From NCBI RefSeq assembly GCF_001971585.1, contig NZ_CP019323.1, positions 1,168,053 through 1,232,052 of the forward strand: a DNA stretch of 64,000 nucleotides, written 5' to 3'. Positions 1-8,795 of the stretch are shown one piece after another. The first letter of the stretch is position 1. Each line of letters begins with the position of its first letter. The stretch is from Companilactobacillus allii (GTDB lineage: Bacteria > Bacillota > Bacilli > Lactobacillales > Lactobacillaceae). Under the pieces are notes generated by a model that saw only the letters and a program-made list of their open reading frames with translations, searched no databases and was not told the DNA's origin. The position numbers and the translations under genes were made by a program.

Positions 1-1
1 T

Positions 2-256
2 TTAAATATTTATGATAAAACGGGAAAAATTGTAGCAACAGGAATTAAGGGAGCAACAACAGCGGCAATCACAGAACTATCAGCGGGAACGGTGGTTAAC
101 GCTGGAGATTACAAAGTTTCATTCACCGATGCAACTTCAAAAATTGAATCTGAAAAGATTGATGTCCCAGTATTTACAGTTCTTTTAGCGACTGATGCGC
201 CATCAGAAGTTAAGACAACAGCAACTAAAGATGGCGCAACAATTTCAGTAGAATAG
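2..256 (+). CDS. phage major tail protein, C-terminal part (partial)
   Basis: Reading frame open from the left edge to a TAG at 254-256, giving 84 residues rich in Thr, Ala and Val with alternating hydrophobic residues, as in a beta-sandwich (Ig-like) C-terminal domain of a siphovirus tail-tube protein. It sits directly upstream of the tail-assembly chaperone and tape measure genes, where the major tail protein is normally found. The start lies outside the window. The family call rests mainly on gene order; the sequence alone only shows a beta-rich, acidic C-terminus. Confidence 0.6.
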   Translation, partial: LNIYDKTGKIVATGIKGATTAAITELSAGTVVNAGDYKVSFTDATSKIESEKIDVPVFTVLLATDAPSEVKTTATKDGATISVE

Positions 257-324
257 TTTAAAAATGAGCATACTCACTCGGTGAGCGGTGGTGGACGGAA
301 GTTAAATTAAAGGGAGAAATCGTA

Positions 325-792
325 ATGATTCAATTAACAATCAAAAAAAATAATGTACAACCAGATTATAATTTTAGACTTTATAAAAATATCGTTGGTT
401 CAAAAAAAGAACAACAAGACGAAAATTTTAGTAATTTTATTCAAGGTTTGTGCGATGACAATCCCGATGCAATTATTGATTTTGGAGTGGCTGTTTCAGG
501 ACATGAATTGACTGACGTTGCGGTTGCTGATCAGTTTGGTGAACAAGGCATGTTTGATGACGTTGAAGCAACTTCAAACGAAATTATTGATGGGTTGTTA
601 TCAAACGGTTTTTTAGCAGCGAAAGTAAAAATGTTCTTGAATTCCGAAAAGTTATCAATCAAGAGAATGAAGCAAGCTCAAGAAATTGGTACATTGAAAG
701 ATTCAGACAAAACGGAAATGGAAATGACAATCAAAATGACGGAAGATTCTCAGAAAATTCACGAAAAGAAATTGAGCAAGAAAAGCAAATAA
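325..792 (+). CDS. phage tail assembly chaperone (gpG-like)
   Basis: 155-aa acidic protein with ATG start after the SD GGGAGA. Its position, between the major tail protein and the tape measure gene, and its size match the lambda gpG class, which coats the tape measure protein during tail-tube assembly and is absent from the virion. The end is Lys/Glu-rich. The following frame (-1) is open upstream of 816 and has no ribosome site of its own, so part of the product probably continues as a G-T fusion by -1 frameshifting. I do not see a sequence signature; the call is by synteny and architecture. Confidence 0.7.
   Translation: MIQLTIKKNNVQPDYNFRLYKNIVGSKKEQQDENFSNFIQGLCDDNPDAIIDFGVAVSGHELTDVAVADQFGEQGMFDDVEATSNEIIDGLLSNGFLAAKVKMFLNSEKLSIKRMKQAQEIGTLKDSDKTEMEMTIKMTEDSQKIHEKKLSKKSK
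765..768 (+). promoter_or_regulatory. candidate -1 ribosomal frameshift site (A_AAG)
   Basis: In the upstream frame the codons here read GAA AAG AAA. The tetramer A_AAG would let a Lys-tRNA slip back one base onto AAA, moving ribosomes into the frame that runs on to 1130. Slippage must occur upstream of the stop at 790-792. The exact position is inference; other A-rich codons nearby could serve. Confidence 0.35.
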
Positions 793-815
793 AGCCGGCA
801 TTTGATTTTGATGAT

Positions 816-1130
816 TTGTTAATTGAATCGCGCCGAACAATTGGTATTGTTGATGTTGATGATTTTTATAAATTAACTCCTAACGAATTTAAAGACTTAA
901 AAAAGGGCGCTCAATTAGCAATTTACGATGATCTTGTTTATTCACAAATTAAAGCAGGAATGGTAAAACCAATTGCTCTAATCGATGATGTTAAAAGTCA
1001 ATCCGAAAACATCACTCAAGTATTGGAACAGTTTAAAAATGATATTGAAAATGATGGAACTCAAGCAAAACACAGTGTTGATATGAATCGATTATACGAT
1101 TTACTTTTGAGGAAAGGAGGAAAAAAATAA
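816..1130 (+). CDS. tail assembly chaperone extension (gpT-like, reached by -1 frameshift)
   Basis: About 104 residues from a TTG at 816, but the frame is open upstream past 740 and no SD precedes 816, which argues that this segment is translated as the T part of a G-T fusion and not on its own. In the phage lambda type the T extension binds the tape measure protein and recruits tail-tube subunits. The reading across the junction (QIKPAFDFDDLLIESRRT) looks like continuous protein. It ends just before the tape measure gene, whose SD AAAGGAGG lies inside its last codons. Confidence 0.65.
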   Translation: MLIESRRTIGIVDVDDFYKLTPNEFKDLKKGAQLAIYDDLVYSQIKAGMVKPIALIDDVKSQSENITQVLEQFKNDIENDGTQAKHSVDMNRLYDLLLRKGGKK

Positions 1131-4100
1131 TTGCCTGACATTGTTGTTAACAAAATAATTAAATATAGTGCTGAGGACGCTTTGACGCCTGTTGCTAATC
1201 GATTAAAGAGTGTAATTGATAATTTTACTAAAAATCATACAACAAAGTTTGATGGAACATTTGATGATACTAAAATCAAATCGTTTAAACAAGAAATCAA
1301 TGGTTTACCAAAAGAAGCCAAAACAGAATTAAATGCAATGGCTGAGCAAAGTGGTTTCAGGAATTTTAATCAATATTTGAAGTCATTACCTAAAATTCAA
1401 CAAACAAAACTTGAAGCAATGATCAACAAAAGTGGTTTTACAGCTTTTAAAGCAGAATACAAATCGTTGCCTAATTCTAAGAAAACAGAATTACAATCAA
1501 TTGCTAAAATTGAAGGTTTTAAGAATTTTGATGATATGTACAGAAAAGTTCCGAAAGAAGCAACAACTAAACTAAAAGTTGTTTCTAACAAAAATTCTAT
1601 AAATCAATTTGAAAATGCCATTAAGAAAATTCCTGATAAACATAAGACGACACTAACGGCACAAGATAATACTGGTGGTGTTTTTTCACGATTATTTGGT
1701 AATCTTAGAAAATCACGAGATGAAGCGACCAAAACACACGGTATTTTTGGGTCAGTATTTGGAGCTTCGATAATATCGTCGGCGGCAATAAGTGGATTTG
1801 GTACCTTAAAGAATGCAATATCAAGTGCCAAAGATGAAGCTGTACAATATGCACATGATCAGCAAACAATGAATGCAACCTGGTTAACTTTGACTGGTAA
1901 TGCTGACAAAGGTAAAAAGATGGTTGATATCACCAATCAAATGGCAAGCGCTGCTAACAACTCTGTCAAAATGGTTGATGAGTTAAACCAAAAATTTTAT
2001 TCGGTAACTGATAATGTCGGATTAACTAAGAATTTGACTAACTCTGTTTTAACGTTGCAAGATGCCTTTGGTAAAACCGATGACGCAGTTATGAATTTCG
2101 GAACGCAATGGGGTCAAATGGAAGCAAATGGCAAAGTTTCCGCACAAGACATGATGTCGTTTGTTAACGTGTTTCCTAAAATTCGTCAAGAACTATTAAA
2201 AACAGAACAAAAAATGACCGGTAATAGTAACTTAACTATGCAGCAAATGAACGATATGATGTCTGCAGGGAAGATCTCCAGCGACACAATGAATAAAGTG
2301 TTAACGGGAATGGCTGGCAAATATGGTGATGCTACCAAGAATTTCGGTTCAACAATCGATGGAATGGGTAGAACTATCAAAACACAAGTTCCATTATTGC
2401 TATCATCATTTACGAAACCGTTTGTTAACGCTGAAAGTCCTATTTACAAAGCTGTTTCCGATTGGATTAGTGATCCGAAAACTAAAAGTAAGTTTGCTGA
2501 TTTGGGTACCACTGTATCAACTGGAATGAATAATGTTATGAAGGCATTTTCTGGCGGATCTAGCTCAAAGGATATTTCTAAAGGCATGAATAATGCTATT
2601 GATAATATTCAAGCTGGATTTAAGTCATTTTTTGAATACATAGCAAAACATGCCGATGATATTAAAACGGTAGCTAAATCATTAGGAACAATTTTGAGTA
2701 TTATTGGTAATACTGTTTTTAAAACTGCCGGAATTGTTTTTGAGACAATTGCTGATTCGCTCGGATTAATGTCTAGCAATTCTAAAAAGTCTAATGATCC
2801 TTTAAAAACTTTCGCTGATATTATGGGAAATATAGCAAAACATCAGACAGCTATTAAAGTAATTACCACTTCATTATTAGCACTTTTTGCAGCTAAAAAA
2901 ATTTCGAGTTTTGCGTCAAGTCTTGGTGTTATTAAAGATAATTTAGGTAAAATTGCAGGAACAAAACTTACAAATTTAGGCGGATTGAAGGACGCAAATA
3001 CATATCTTGGTGCCGAAGCATTAAAACCGTCAAACGCAAAAGCAACCGTTGGAATGAGAATGGAAACAATGTCAACGGCAGGCAAAGTTGCTACCGGAGC
3101 CGTTGGTGTCGGCATTGCAGCAAGTGCCGGGATTGATATTTACAAAGCAATAAAAACCAAAAATCCTACAAAGAAATTTGAAGAGTTTGGTAAAGCAACC
3201 GGTACAGTTGTTGGTGGCGGTATTGGATTTATGCTAGGTGGACCAGCAGGTGCAGCAATCGGATCACAAATCGGGGGTGTTTTAGGCAAAGCCGGTGGTA
3301 ACGCCGCCAAACAATTTGGTGATGAATGGGGTAAAGCTGGTAAAAAAGATGCTAAACCGCCAGATGGATTGGTACCTAAGGCAAGTTATTATGCTCGTAA
3401 AGCAGTAGATGGAATGACTGCTTGGGGACGTGGTATAGCTGATTGGGTCAAAAAGCATAAAGAAGAATTAATTTTAACTATGGTTAATCCATTTTTAGGT
3501 ATAGCTGATTGGTTGTTGAAAGACACTAAATCAGGTAAAAAGTTTCAAAAATGGGTATCGAAGATTGTAAAAGATATTCAATCTGGATTTAAATCATTCA
3601 ATAAAAAAGCCGAAAAAATTGGCAGTAACATAGTAGATGGAATTGTTAAGGGAATGAAGGGCTTTGGTAAATTAGCACTTTACGCTTTAGCATTACCAGT
3701 CGGAATAGTTGCTACTATTATGAAGCCGTTGTCGAAACCACTTAAAAAAGTAATGACGTCGTTAAGCAAAGATTTAAAGAAGGATTGGAAAGGCTTCACA
3801 AGCTGGTTAGGCGATATTTTTGACCCAATAGCAAAAATCTGGGATAAATCTTGGAAGAAAATATCTAAAGTTATTAAGCCAGACACTATTTCGAAAAACG
3901 TTTCTAATGAGCTCGGAAAAATGTCAAAAGATGTTAAAAAGTCTAAATGGGCTCAAGATTTAGGCAATGATTTTGATAAAGCTAAAAAGACGGCCAATAC
4001 TTGGGGATCTAACATGGGCTCATGGTGGTCAGACTTTAGCTCTGATTTTAGCAAAAGTTGGAATTCTACTTGGTCGAACGCAAGTACTCATATGAGCAAA

Positions 4101-5630
4101 AAATTTAGTGGTTTGAAAAAATGGTATGGTGACTTTTCAGGTGGCATGAATTCATGGTGGTCACAATTTAGTTCTAGTTTTTCAAAAAGCTGGAAATCTG
4201 TTTGGCAAGGTATATCAGATACATTTAAAGATATATTTGATGGATTAAAAAAAATTGCCAAGAATTCTTGGAATGGCATAATTACCGTTATCAACAATGG
4301 TATAGGGGCAATTAATGGAGTGATTACTACGTTTGGAGGCAGCAAACTAGGAACCATTAAAAAACTTGAAACTGGTAGCAATTATCATCCAGGTGGTTTA
4401 GCGAGAATTAATGATGCTAATTCACCTGTTTATCGAGAAATTGTTAAAAACAAAGATGGGCATATGTATTCACCTATCGGTAGAAACGTAGTTGTTCCAC
4501 TTGAAGCTGGATCATCCGTTTTACCAGCCCAGCAATCAAGGCCTTATGTTGAATCTGGCATGATTCCAGCGTATGAAAACGGTATCGGTGATAACCTTTC
4601 TAATTTCTTTGATTCAGCGACTGGAGGAATTTCCGACAAATTAAGTGATGCCGGTTCGTGGGTAACAAGCAAAGTTAAAGATATCGGTGGAGACATTGAA
4701 AAGGGAATTAAGTTCGCTGCTGATTTTATTAAAGACCCTATTGGGAATTTAACCAAAGCGTTTGAATCTGTTACGGATGGCAAGTTTGCTAAAGAAGAAT
4801 TTTCTTCAAAAATGGGTCCAGCGACCGGAAAAGGAATAGTTAAAGGTATATCTGACAAAGTTAAATCTTTAGCTACATCATTTAAAAAGTCACTTGAATC
4901 TGTCACAAGTTCAAGCGGTTCAATGCCAGCAGGTTCTTATGGTTCGATGATTAGAGCAGCTGCAGCATATATGCATCAAAGCGTTACTGATTTTAATGTT
5001 GACATGATTGAACGAATTATCGGTAATGAATCTGGTGGAAATCCTAAGGCCATTAATTTAACTGATAGTAATGCAAAGGCGGGACACCCTTCAAAAGGAA
5101 TCCTTCAATACATTGATGGAACTTTTAAGAATTATGCAATGCCTGGTCACACCGATATTTGGAATCCAATGGATCAATTAATTGCTTTATTTAATGATGC
5201 TACATGGCGTTCTGATATGGGTATGGGTTACAACGGCAAGTATGGTGAATGGCGTGGCTCTGCTTCAGGACCATCAGGACCAAGACTAATGGCTGAGGGA
5301 GCACATGTTTGGAATGCTACCAATGCAATTATTGGAGAATCTGGAGACGAGTTTGCTATTAATCCAAGCAAAGCTAGCGCATTGCCATTAACAGCTTCAC
5401 TAATTAATCGTTTAAGCGATTTTCATCCACAATTGAAGACTTCAAGTTTAACTTCAAATTTGACATCAAACGTTGGAGATAAATTAACAGCAGTGATCAA
5501 CTTATTGAGTTCAATTAACGATAAGGATTATCAACCACAACTAAGTTTGACGAGAACTTCGTCAGATATGAATCAACAAAATAAACGTGATACTGATATC
5601 TATGCATATCAACAAGGAAGGAGACAATAA
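1131..5630 (+). CDS. phage tape measure protein with C-terminal lytic transglycosylase-like domain
   Basis: 1499 aa, TTG start with SD AAAGGAGG about 10 bases upstream. Determines tail length. Residues about 59-166 are four 27-residue repeats. A Gly/Ala-rich hydrophobic stretch at about 205-225 is followed by helix-rich sequence, and Trp/Ser repeats (SWWSDFSSDFSKSW type) lie around 960-1030. Near residues 1281-1380 is a lysozyme-like fold: IERIIGNESGGNPKAIN with a plausible catalytic Glu in GNESGG, then KGILQYIDGTFKNY, typical of SLT/GEWL-like domains that open the wall during DNA injection. Residues 1385-1420 resemble the usual phage-tail 'GEWRG..GP' trailer. The domain calls are by motif; activity is inferred. 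Confidence 0.9.
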   Translation: MPDIVVNKIIKYSAEDALTPVANRLKSVIDNFTKNHTTKFDGTFDDTKIKSFKQEINGLPKEAKTELNAMAEQSGFRNFNQYLKSLPKIQQTKLEAMINKSGFTAFKAEYKSLPNSKKTELQSIAKIEGFKNFDDMYRKVPKEATTKLKVVSNKNSINQFENAIKKIPDKHKTTLTAQDNTGGVFSRLFGNLRKSRDEATKTHGIFGSVFGASIISSAAISGFGTLKNAISSAKDEAVQYAHDQQTMNATWLTLTGNADKGKKMVDITNQMASAANNSVKMVDELNQKFYSVTDNVGLTKNLTNSVLTLQDAFGKTDDAVMNFGTQWGQMEANGKVSAQDMMSFVNVFPKIRQELLKTEQKMTGNSNLTMQQMNDMMSAGKISSDTMNKVLTGMAGKYGDATKNFGSTIDGMGRTIKTQVPLLLSSFTKPFVNAESPIYKAVSDWISDPKTKSKFADLGTTVSTGMNNVMKAFSGGSSSKDISKGMNNAIDNIQAGFKSFFEYIAKHADDIKTVAKSLGTILSIIGNTVFKTAGIVFETIADSLGLMSSNSKKSNDPLKTFADIMGNIAKHQTAIKVITTSLLALFAAKKISSFASSLGVIKDNLGKIAGTKLTNLGGLKDANTYLGAEALKPSNAKATVGMRMETMSTAGKVATGAVGVGIAASAGIDIYKAIKTKNPTKKFEEFGKATGTVVGGGIGFMLGGPAGAAIGSQIGGVLGKAGGNAAKQFGDEWGKAGKKDAKPPDGLVPKASYYARKAVDGMTAWGRGIADWVKKHKEELILTMVNPFLGIADWLLKDTKSGKKFQKWVSKIVKDIQSGFKSFNKKAEKIGSNIVDGIVKGMKGFGKLALYALALPVGIVATIMKPLSKPLKKVMTSLSKDLKKDWKGFTSWLGDIFDPIAKIWDKSWKKISKVIKPDTISKNVSNELGKMSKDVKKSKWAQDLGNDFDKAKKTANTWGSNMGSWWSDFSSDFSKSWNSTWSNASTHMSKKFSGLKKWYGDFSGGMNSWWSQFSSSFSKSWKSVWQGISDTFKDIFDGLKKIAKNSWNGIITVINNGIGAINGVITTFGGSKLGTIKKLETGSNYHPGGLARINDANSPVYREIVKNKDGHMYSPIGRNVVVPLEAGSSVLPAQQSRPYVESGMIPAYENGIGDNLSNFFDSATGGISDKLSDAGSWVTSKVKDIGGDIEKGIKFAADFIKDPIGNLTKAFESVTDGKFAKEEFSSKMGPATGKGIVKGISDKVKSLATSFKKSLESVTSSSGSMPAGSYGSMIRAAAAYMHQSVTDFNVDMIERIIGNESGGNPKAINLTDSNAKAGHPSKGILQYIDGTFKNYAMPGHTDIWNPMDQLIALFNDATWRSDMGMGYNGKYGEWRGSASGPSGPRLMAEGAHVWNATNAIIGESGDEFAINPSKASALPLTASLINRLSDFHPQLKTSSLTSNLTSNVGDKLTAVINLLSSINDKDYQPQLSLTRTSSDMNQQNKRDTDIYAYQQGRRQ
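1305..1628 (+). repeat. four tandem 27-codon repeats in the tape measure gene
   Basis: The dipeptide LP/VP/IP recurs at residues 59, 86, 113, 140 and 167, exactly 27 residues (81 bp) apart. Each unit follows LPxxxKTxLxxxxxxxGFxxFxxxxKS. Conservation is at protein level, decaying towards the fourth unit, so the array is old and not a recent DNA duplication. A helical ruler segment is a likely role, by inference. Confidence 0.8.
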
Positions 5631-5631
5631 T

Positions 5632-6558
5632 TTGACAGAAAGAGTATTTAAGGACGATTTAGCGACAGCCAAACCACATGCTTATGGGTTTTCACACGGT
5701 CATGACAGGCCAGGATTGCCAACTGAGCCGATTGAGGTAGCGATAAGTTCAAATGGTGAAAATTGGCAATCGTATTATGATAATGATGAATTTGGAAGAA
5801 CATTCTGTTATGACTGGGATATTCCTTTAGTAAATCCAGTTGAACAATTTCAAAAGATTAATACTCGCGATGGCCAAAATTTGAATTCTTCTTCGTTTGA
5901 TAGTAGAGATATAACAACGACATGGATAATTGATAGCAATAGCAAGGCTGAATTTCTTCAAAGATTTCATGAAATTCAAAAGTTTTTCATGTCACGCGAT
6001 GGATTTTGGTTATCGTTTGGTAATCAACCTGCATATAAGTATCGCGTTAAAACACGAGTATTTACTCCAACATATTTTAATGACCGTTCTGCCAGTATTT
6101 CAATTATTTTCAACAACTATACCGGCATGAAAGAATCCACAGGAACTTCATTAGAAATATTTGATAGTACTAAAGATTTCTTCGATTTTGGTATGGGAAT
6201 CCCCAATACTGATAATTTAAAATGGAAATTTAATACTAACAATTTCAATGTATTCAATCCTTCAGATCTAGTCATTGACCCATTATCACAACATCATTTT
6301 TTAAAAATACATATTAAAGGTGTTGGAATACCAACTATTGTTAATAAGACGACGGGGGAAACTTTTTCTTATAGTAAATATTTAAGTGGAAATGATGAAT
6401 TAGTTGTTGATGGCGTTGATCCTGTTATTAATGGGATAGCTGACGGAATTAATTCAAATCATGGAACAATCAGTTTAAATCGCGGTTACAACGAATTTGA
6501 TATTTCTGGTTTATCAAATTTTGAAGTATCCTTTGAATTCTACTTCATATATTTCTAA
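5632..6558 (+). CDS. phage distal tail protein (Dit-like)
   Basis: 308 aa from TTG 5632, chosen because GGAAGGAG lies just upstream and overlaps the end of the tape measure gene; a farther in-frame ATG at 5587 lies inside that gene without SD. Dit proteins form the hexameric hub between tail tube and baseplate. Residues 95-160 (DGFWLSFGNQPAYKYRVKTR region) match the expected N-terminal belt, followed by a galectin-like C-terminal half. Position between tape measure and tail-tip protein supports this. The stop overlaps the next start by one base. Confidence 0.75.
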   Translation: MTERVFKDDLATAKPHAYGFSHGHDRPGLPTEPIEVAISSNGENWQSYYDNDEFGRTFCYDWDIPLVNPVEQFQKINTRDGQNLNSSSFDSRDITTTWIIDSNSKAEFLQRFHEIQKFFMSRDGFWLSFGNQPAYKYRVKTRVFTPTYFNDRSASISIIFNNYTGMKESTGTSLEIFDSTKDFFDFGMGIPNTDNLKWKFNTNNFNVFNPSDLVIDPLSQHHFLKIHIKGVGIPTIVNKTTGETFSYSKYLSGNDELVVDGVDPVINGIADGINSNHGTISLNRGYNEFDISGLSNFEVSFEFYFIYF

Positions 6559-8363
6559 TGAATGGGCATAAATTATTTGTCAAGTCAGCTGACAATCAGA
6601 ACGAAGAATGGCTAACTTGCATTAATGAAGATACCTTTCAACTTTCAAGCCAGATAAGTGATAATTTTCAAATAAGTTTTACGGCGTGGCTGTCAGATGA
6701 TGCGAAAGTGTCTTTCGACATGCTTCAAGGTGAATCTTATGTCATTTATGACGGACAAAAATATGTGATTAAACAATGTATTCAAAAATATGTTGATGAT
6801 CTAGTAACCAAAGATATAACCGCAGTTCATGAGATATTTGGGATACAAAATTTTAGACAATTTAAAATCAATAGTGGAAGTGATTCATATTCGATTGATA
6901 GCATGCTGAAGTTTATATTTGATAGTCCTTACAACACCGAGGGCTTTGACTATAAAATAATTGGGACATTTTCTAAAGTTGATATAATTGATTGGGGAAA
7001 TTGCTCTGGACTTGACGCAATACAAAAAGCCGTTGATAGTTATGGAGCTAAGTGGCTGCCAAATGGTAAGACCGTGATTTTGTATGATTCTAATAGTTAT
7101 AAGAATCCAACAAACAAGCAATACATTTGGGCTCATAATACAAATGATATTGAATTATCTGTGGATTATACATCGATTCAAAATGGTGCAATGCTTTATG
7201 GAGCTACAAAAGATGATAGTCATACACAAACGCCAGATAGCAACACTGTAATTGATAGTGCTGGTATTTCGATGACAGCAACTCCAACGGGCAAAGACAC
7301 CAAAGGAACTATTTCAAGTATGTCCGGAGCACCTGTTTACAGTTCACCAACAAAGAAAATAGCAACTGGCCAAATTCTTGATAATGGAACTACTTGGAAA
7401 ATCAGTAAGCAAGTCACAGTTGATGGAACGATTTGGTATCGTGTTGCAACTAATGGATGGGTCTCTGAAAAGTACTTTCGCTTTGATCAACCTGATGATG
7501 TTAAACCGGAAACTCATTCAATTAATTTGGTTTATGGCCAAGGGACAATTAAAATGGATGATTCAGATTCATCTGATGATGACAATTCGACATCAGAAAC
7601 AACAACCGGACCAGCATCGGGCACAATTTCAACTATGGAAACTGATGGGGCACCCGTTTATAGCGACCCATCTGATTTAACGTCGATTGTTGATCATTTA
7701 GCAAACGGAACATCGTGGGCAATATTTAGCAAAAAAACAATTAAAGATGTTGTTTATTACAAAGTAGGAGTTAACGAATGGGTTTCTGGAAAATATATTC
7801 CATTTGATAAAGATGGAGACGTTAAACCGGAAGACCACACAATTCAAAAGGTTTCAGGTCAAGGAACCATCAAATCAGATGATACTGTTTACGTTTATGA
7901 TTCTGCATTCACTCCTCAAAATAAAACTGGTGTAGAACTAGCAAAGGGAACACAATGGAAAATCAGTAGTTCGGTATCTGATGGCGCTCAAGGGAAATCG
8001 TGGTATTTAATTGGAACCAATCAATGGGTATCTCAAGACATGTTCGATTTTAGTGGTAAAACCGATGTTGAACCAGTAGAAGTTGTGACTCCATCAAAGG
8101 GAGCTGAAGTTTTTAATTCTCCATTTACACCTCAAAAAGTCATCAGATATCTTTTTGATGGCACTCAATGGAAAATTAATGGCTCGGTGTCTGATGGTGC
8201 AAACGGAAATTCATTTTATCGAGTAGCAACTAACGAATGGGTTAATCAATCGAATTTTGATTTTAGTGGTGCTACTGATGTTGAACCCACCGAAACTGAT
8301 GGAACTGACGGAACTGATGGAGACAAAGAAAATTATGTTTTTACACCGTTTTTTTTATTTTAA
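6558..8363 (+). CDS. tail-tip / tail endopeptidase-like protein with SLAP-like array, interrupted by frameshift
   Basis: 601 aa up to a stop at 8361. Residues 1-240 resemble the N-terminal part of siphoviral Tal/prophage tail endopeptidase proteins, which sit at the tail tip under Dit. Residues about 251-335, 354-433, 434-510 and 511-585 are four SLAP-like wall-binding modules with the recurring pattern 'VYxS...L.xGTxWKI...YRVATNxWVS'. The frame then enters a run of eight Ts (8349-8356) and stops. With seven Ts it would read on into the next frame as ...PFFYFNSQSRSEFGLK, joining the downstream segment into one protein of about 744 aa. Whether this is a mutation, slippage site, phase switch or sequencing error cannot be told here. 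Confidence 0.75.
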   Translation: MNGHKLFVKSADNQNEEWLTCINEDTFQLSSQISDNFQISFTAWLSDDAKVSFDMLQGESYVIYDGQKYVIKQCIQKYVDDLVTKDITAVHEIFGIQNFRQFKINSGSDSYSIDSMLKFIFDSPYNTEGFDYKIIGTFSKVDIIDWGNCSGLDAIQKAVDSYGAKWLPNGKTVILYDSNSYKNPTNKQYIWAHNTNDIELSVDYTSIQNGAMLYGATKDDSHTQTPDSNTVIDSAGISMTATPTGKDTKGTISSMSGAPVYSSPTKKIATGQILDNGTTWKISKQVTVDGTIWYRVATNGWVSEKYFRFDQPDDVKPETHSINLVYGQGTIKMDDSDSSDDDNSTSETTTGPASGTISTMETDGAPVYSDPSDLTSIVDHLANGTSWAIFSKKTIKDVVYYKVGVNEWVSGKYIPFDKDGDVKPEDHTIQKVSGQGTIKSDDTVYVYDSAFTPQNKTGVELAKGTQWKISSSVSDGAQGKSWYLIGTNQWVSQDMFDFSGKTDVEPVEVVTPSKGAEVFNSPFTPQKVIRYLFDGTQWKINGSVSDGANGNSFYRVATNEWVNQSNFDFSGATDVEPTETDGTDGTDGDKENYVFTPFFLF

Positions 8364-8793
8364 TTCACAATCACGTAGCGAATTTGGATTAAAGATAGGC
8401 GAAGATATTACTAATGATCAAATCAAAGATGTCGAAGCAATGAAGAAATATGCTGATTCAAATATGCAAACAGAACCAGTTGTTGAATTGTCTGTTAATG
8501 TGTCTTATCAAGATGACGACATGAAAATAGGTGATACAAGTTATTTAAATGCAGAGCCTCTCGGAATTCAAACAATGATCACATTGAATGGAATCAGCGG
8601 GAATCCATTAACAAATGATAGTCCTATGACAATATCATTAGACAATTCAAAATTATCACACAAAAATATTAATTATGAGATTTCCGATAAATTACGATTA
8701 TCGGAAAGGAATAATAACTTATTGAATAAAACAATAAAAAAGCTAACTTCAAGAATTAATATGCTTGAAGTTAACCAAAATGAGGAGGCGTAG
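8356..8793 (+). CDS. C-terminal part of the tail-tip protein, out of frame
   Basis: 145 codons in the frame one base ahead of the upstream gene, starting right at the poly-T run and lacking a start codon with SD. It reads YFNSQSRSEFGLKIGEDI and ends in a helical region with Leu spacing (ERNNNLLNKTIKKLTSRI), as expected for the C-terminus of tail endopeptidase-like proteins. The segment following the SLAP array continues the type of fold left off near residue 240, suggesting the array was inserted into an older tail protein. The next gene's SD GAGGAGG overlaps its end. Confidence 0.7.
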   Translation, partial: YFNSQSRSEFGLKIGEDITNDQIKDVEAMKKYADSNMQTEPVVELSVNVSYQDDDMKIGDTSYLNAEPLGIQTMITLNGISGNPLTNDSPMTISLDNSKLSHKNINYEISDKLRLSERNNNLLNKTIKKLTSRINMLEVNQNEEA

Positions 8794-8795
8794 CA

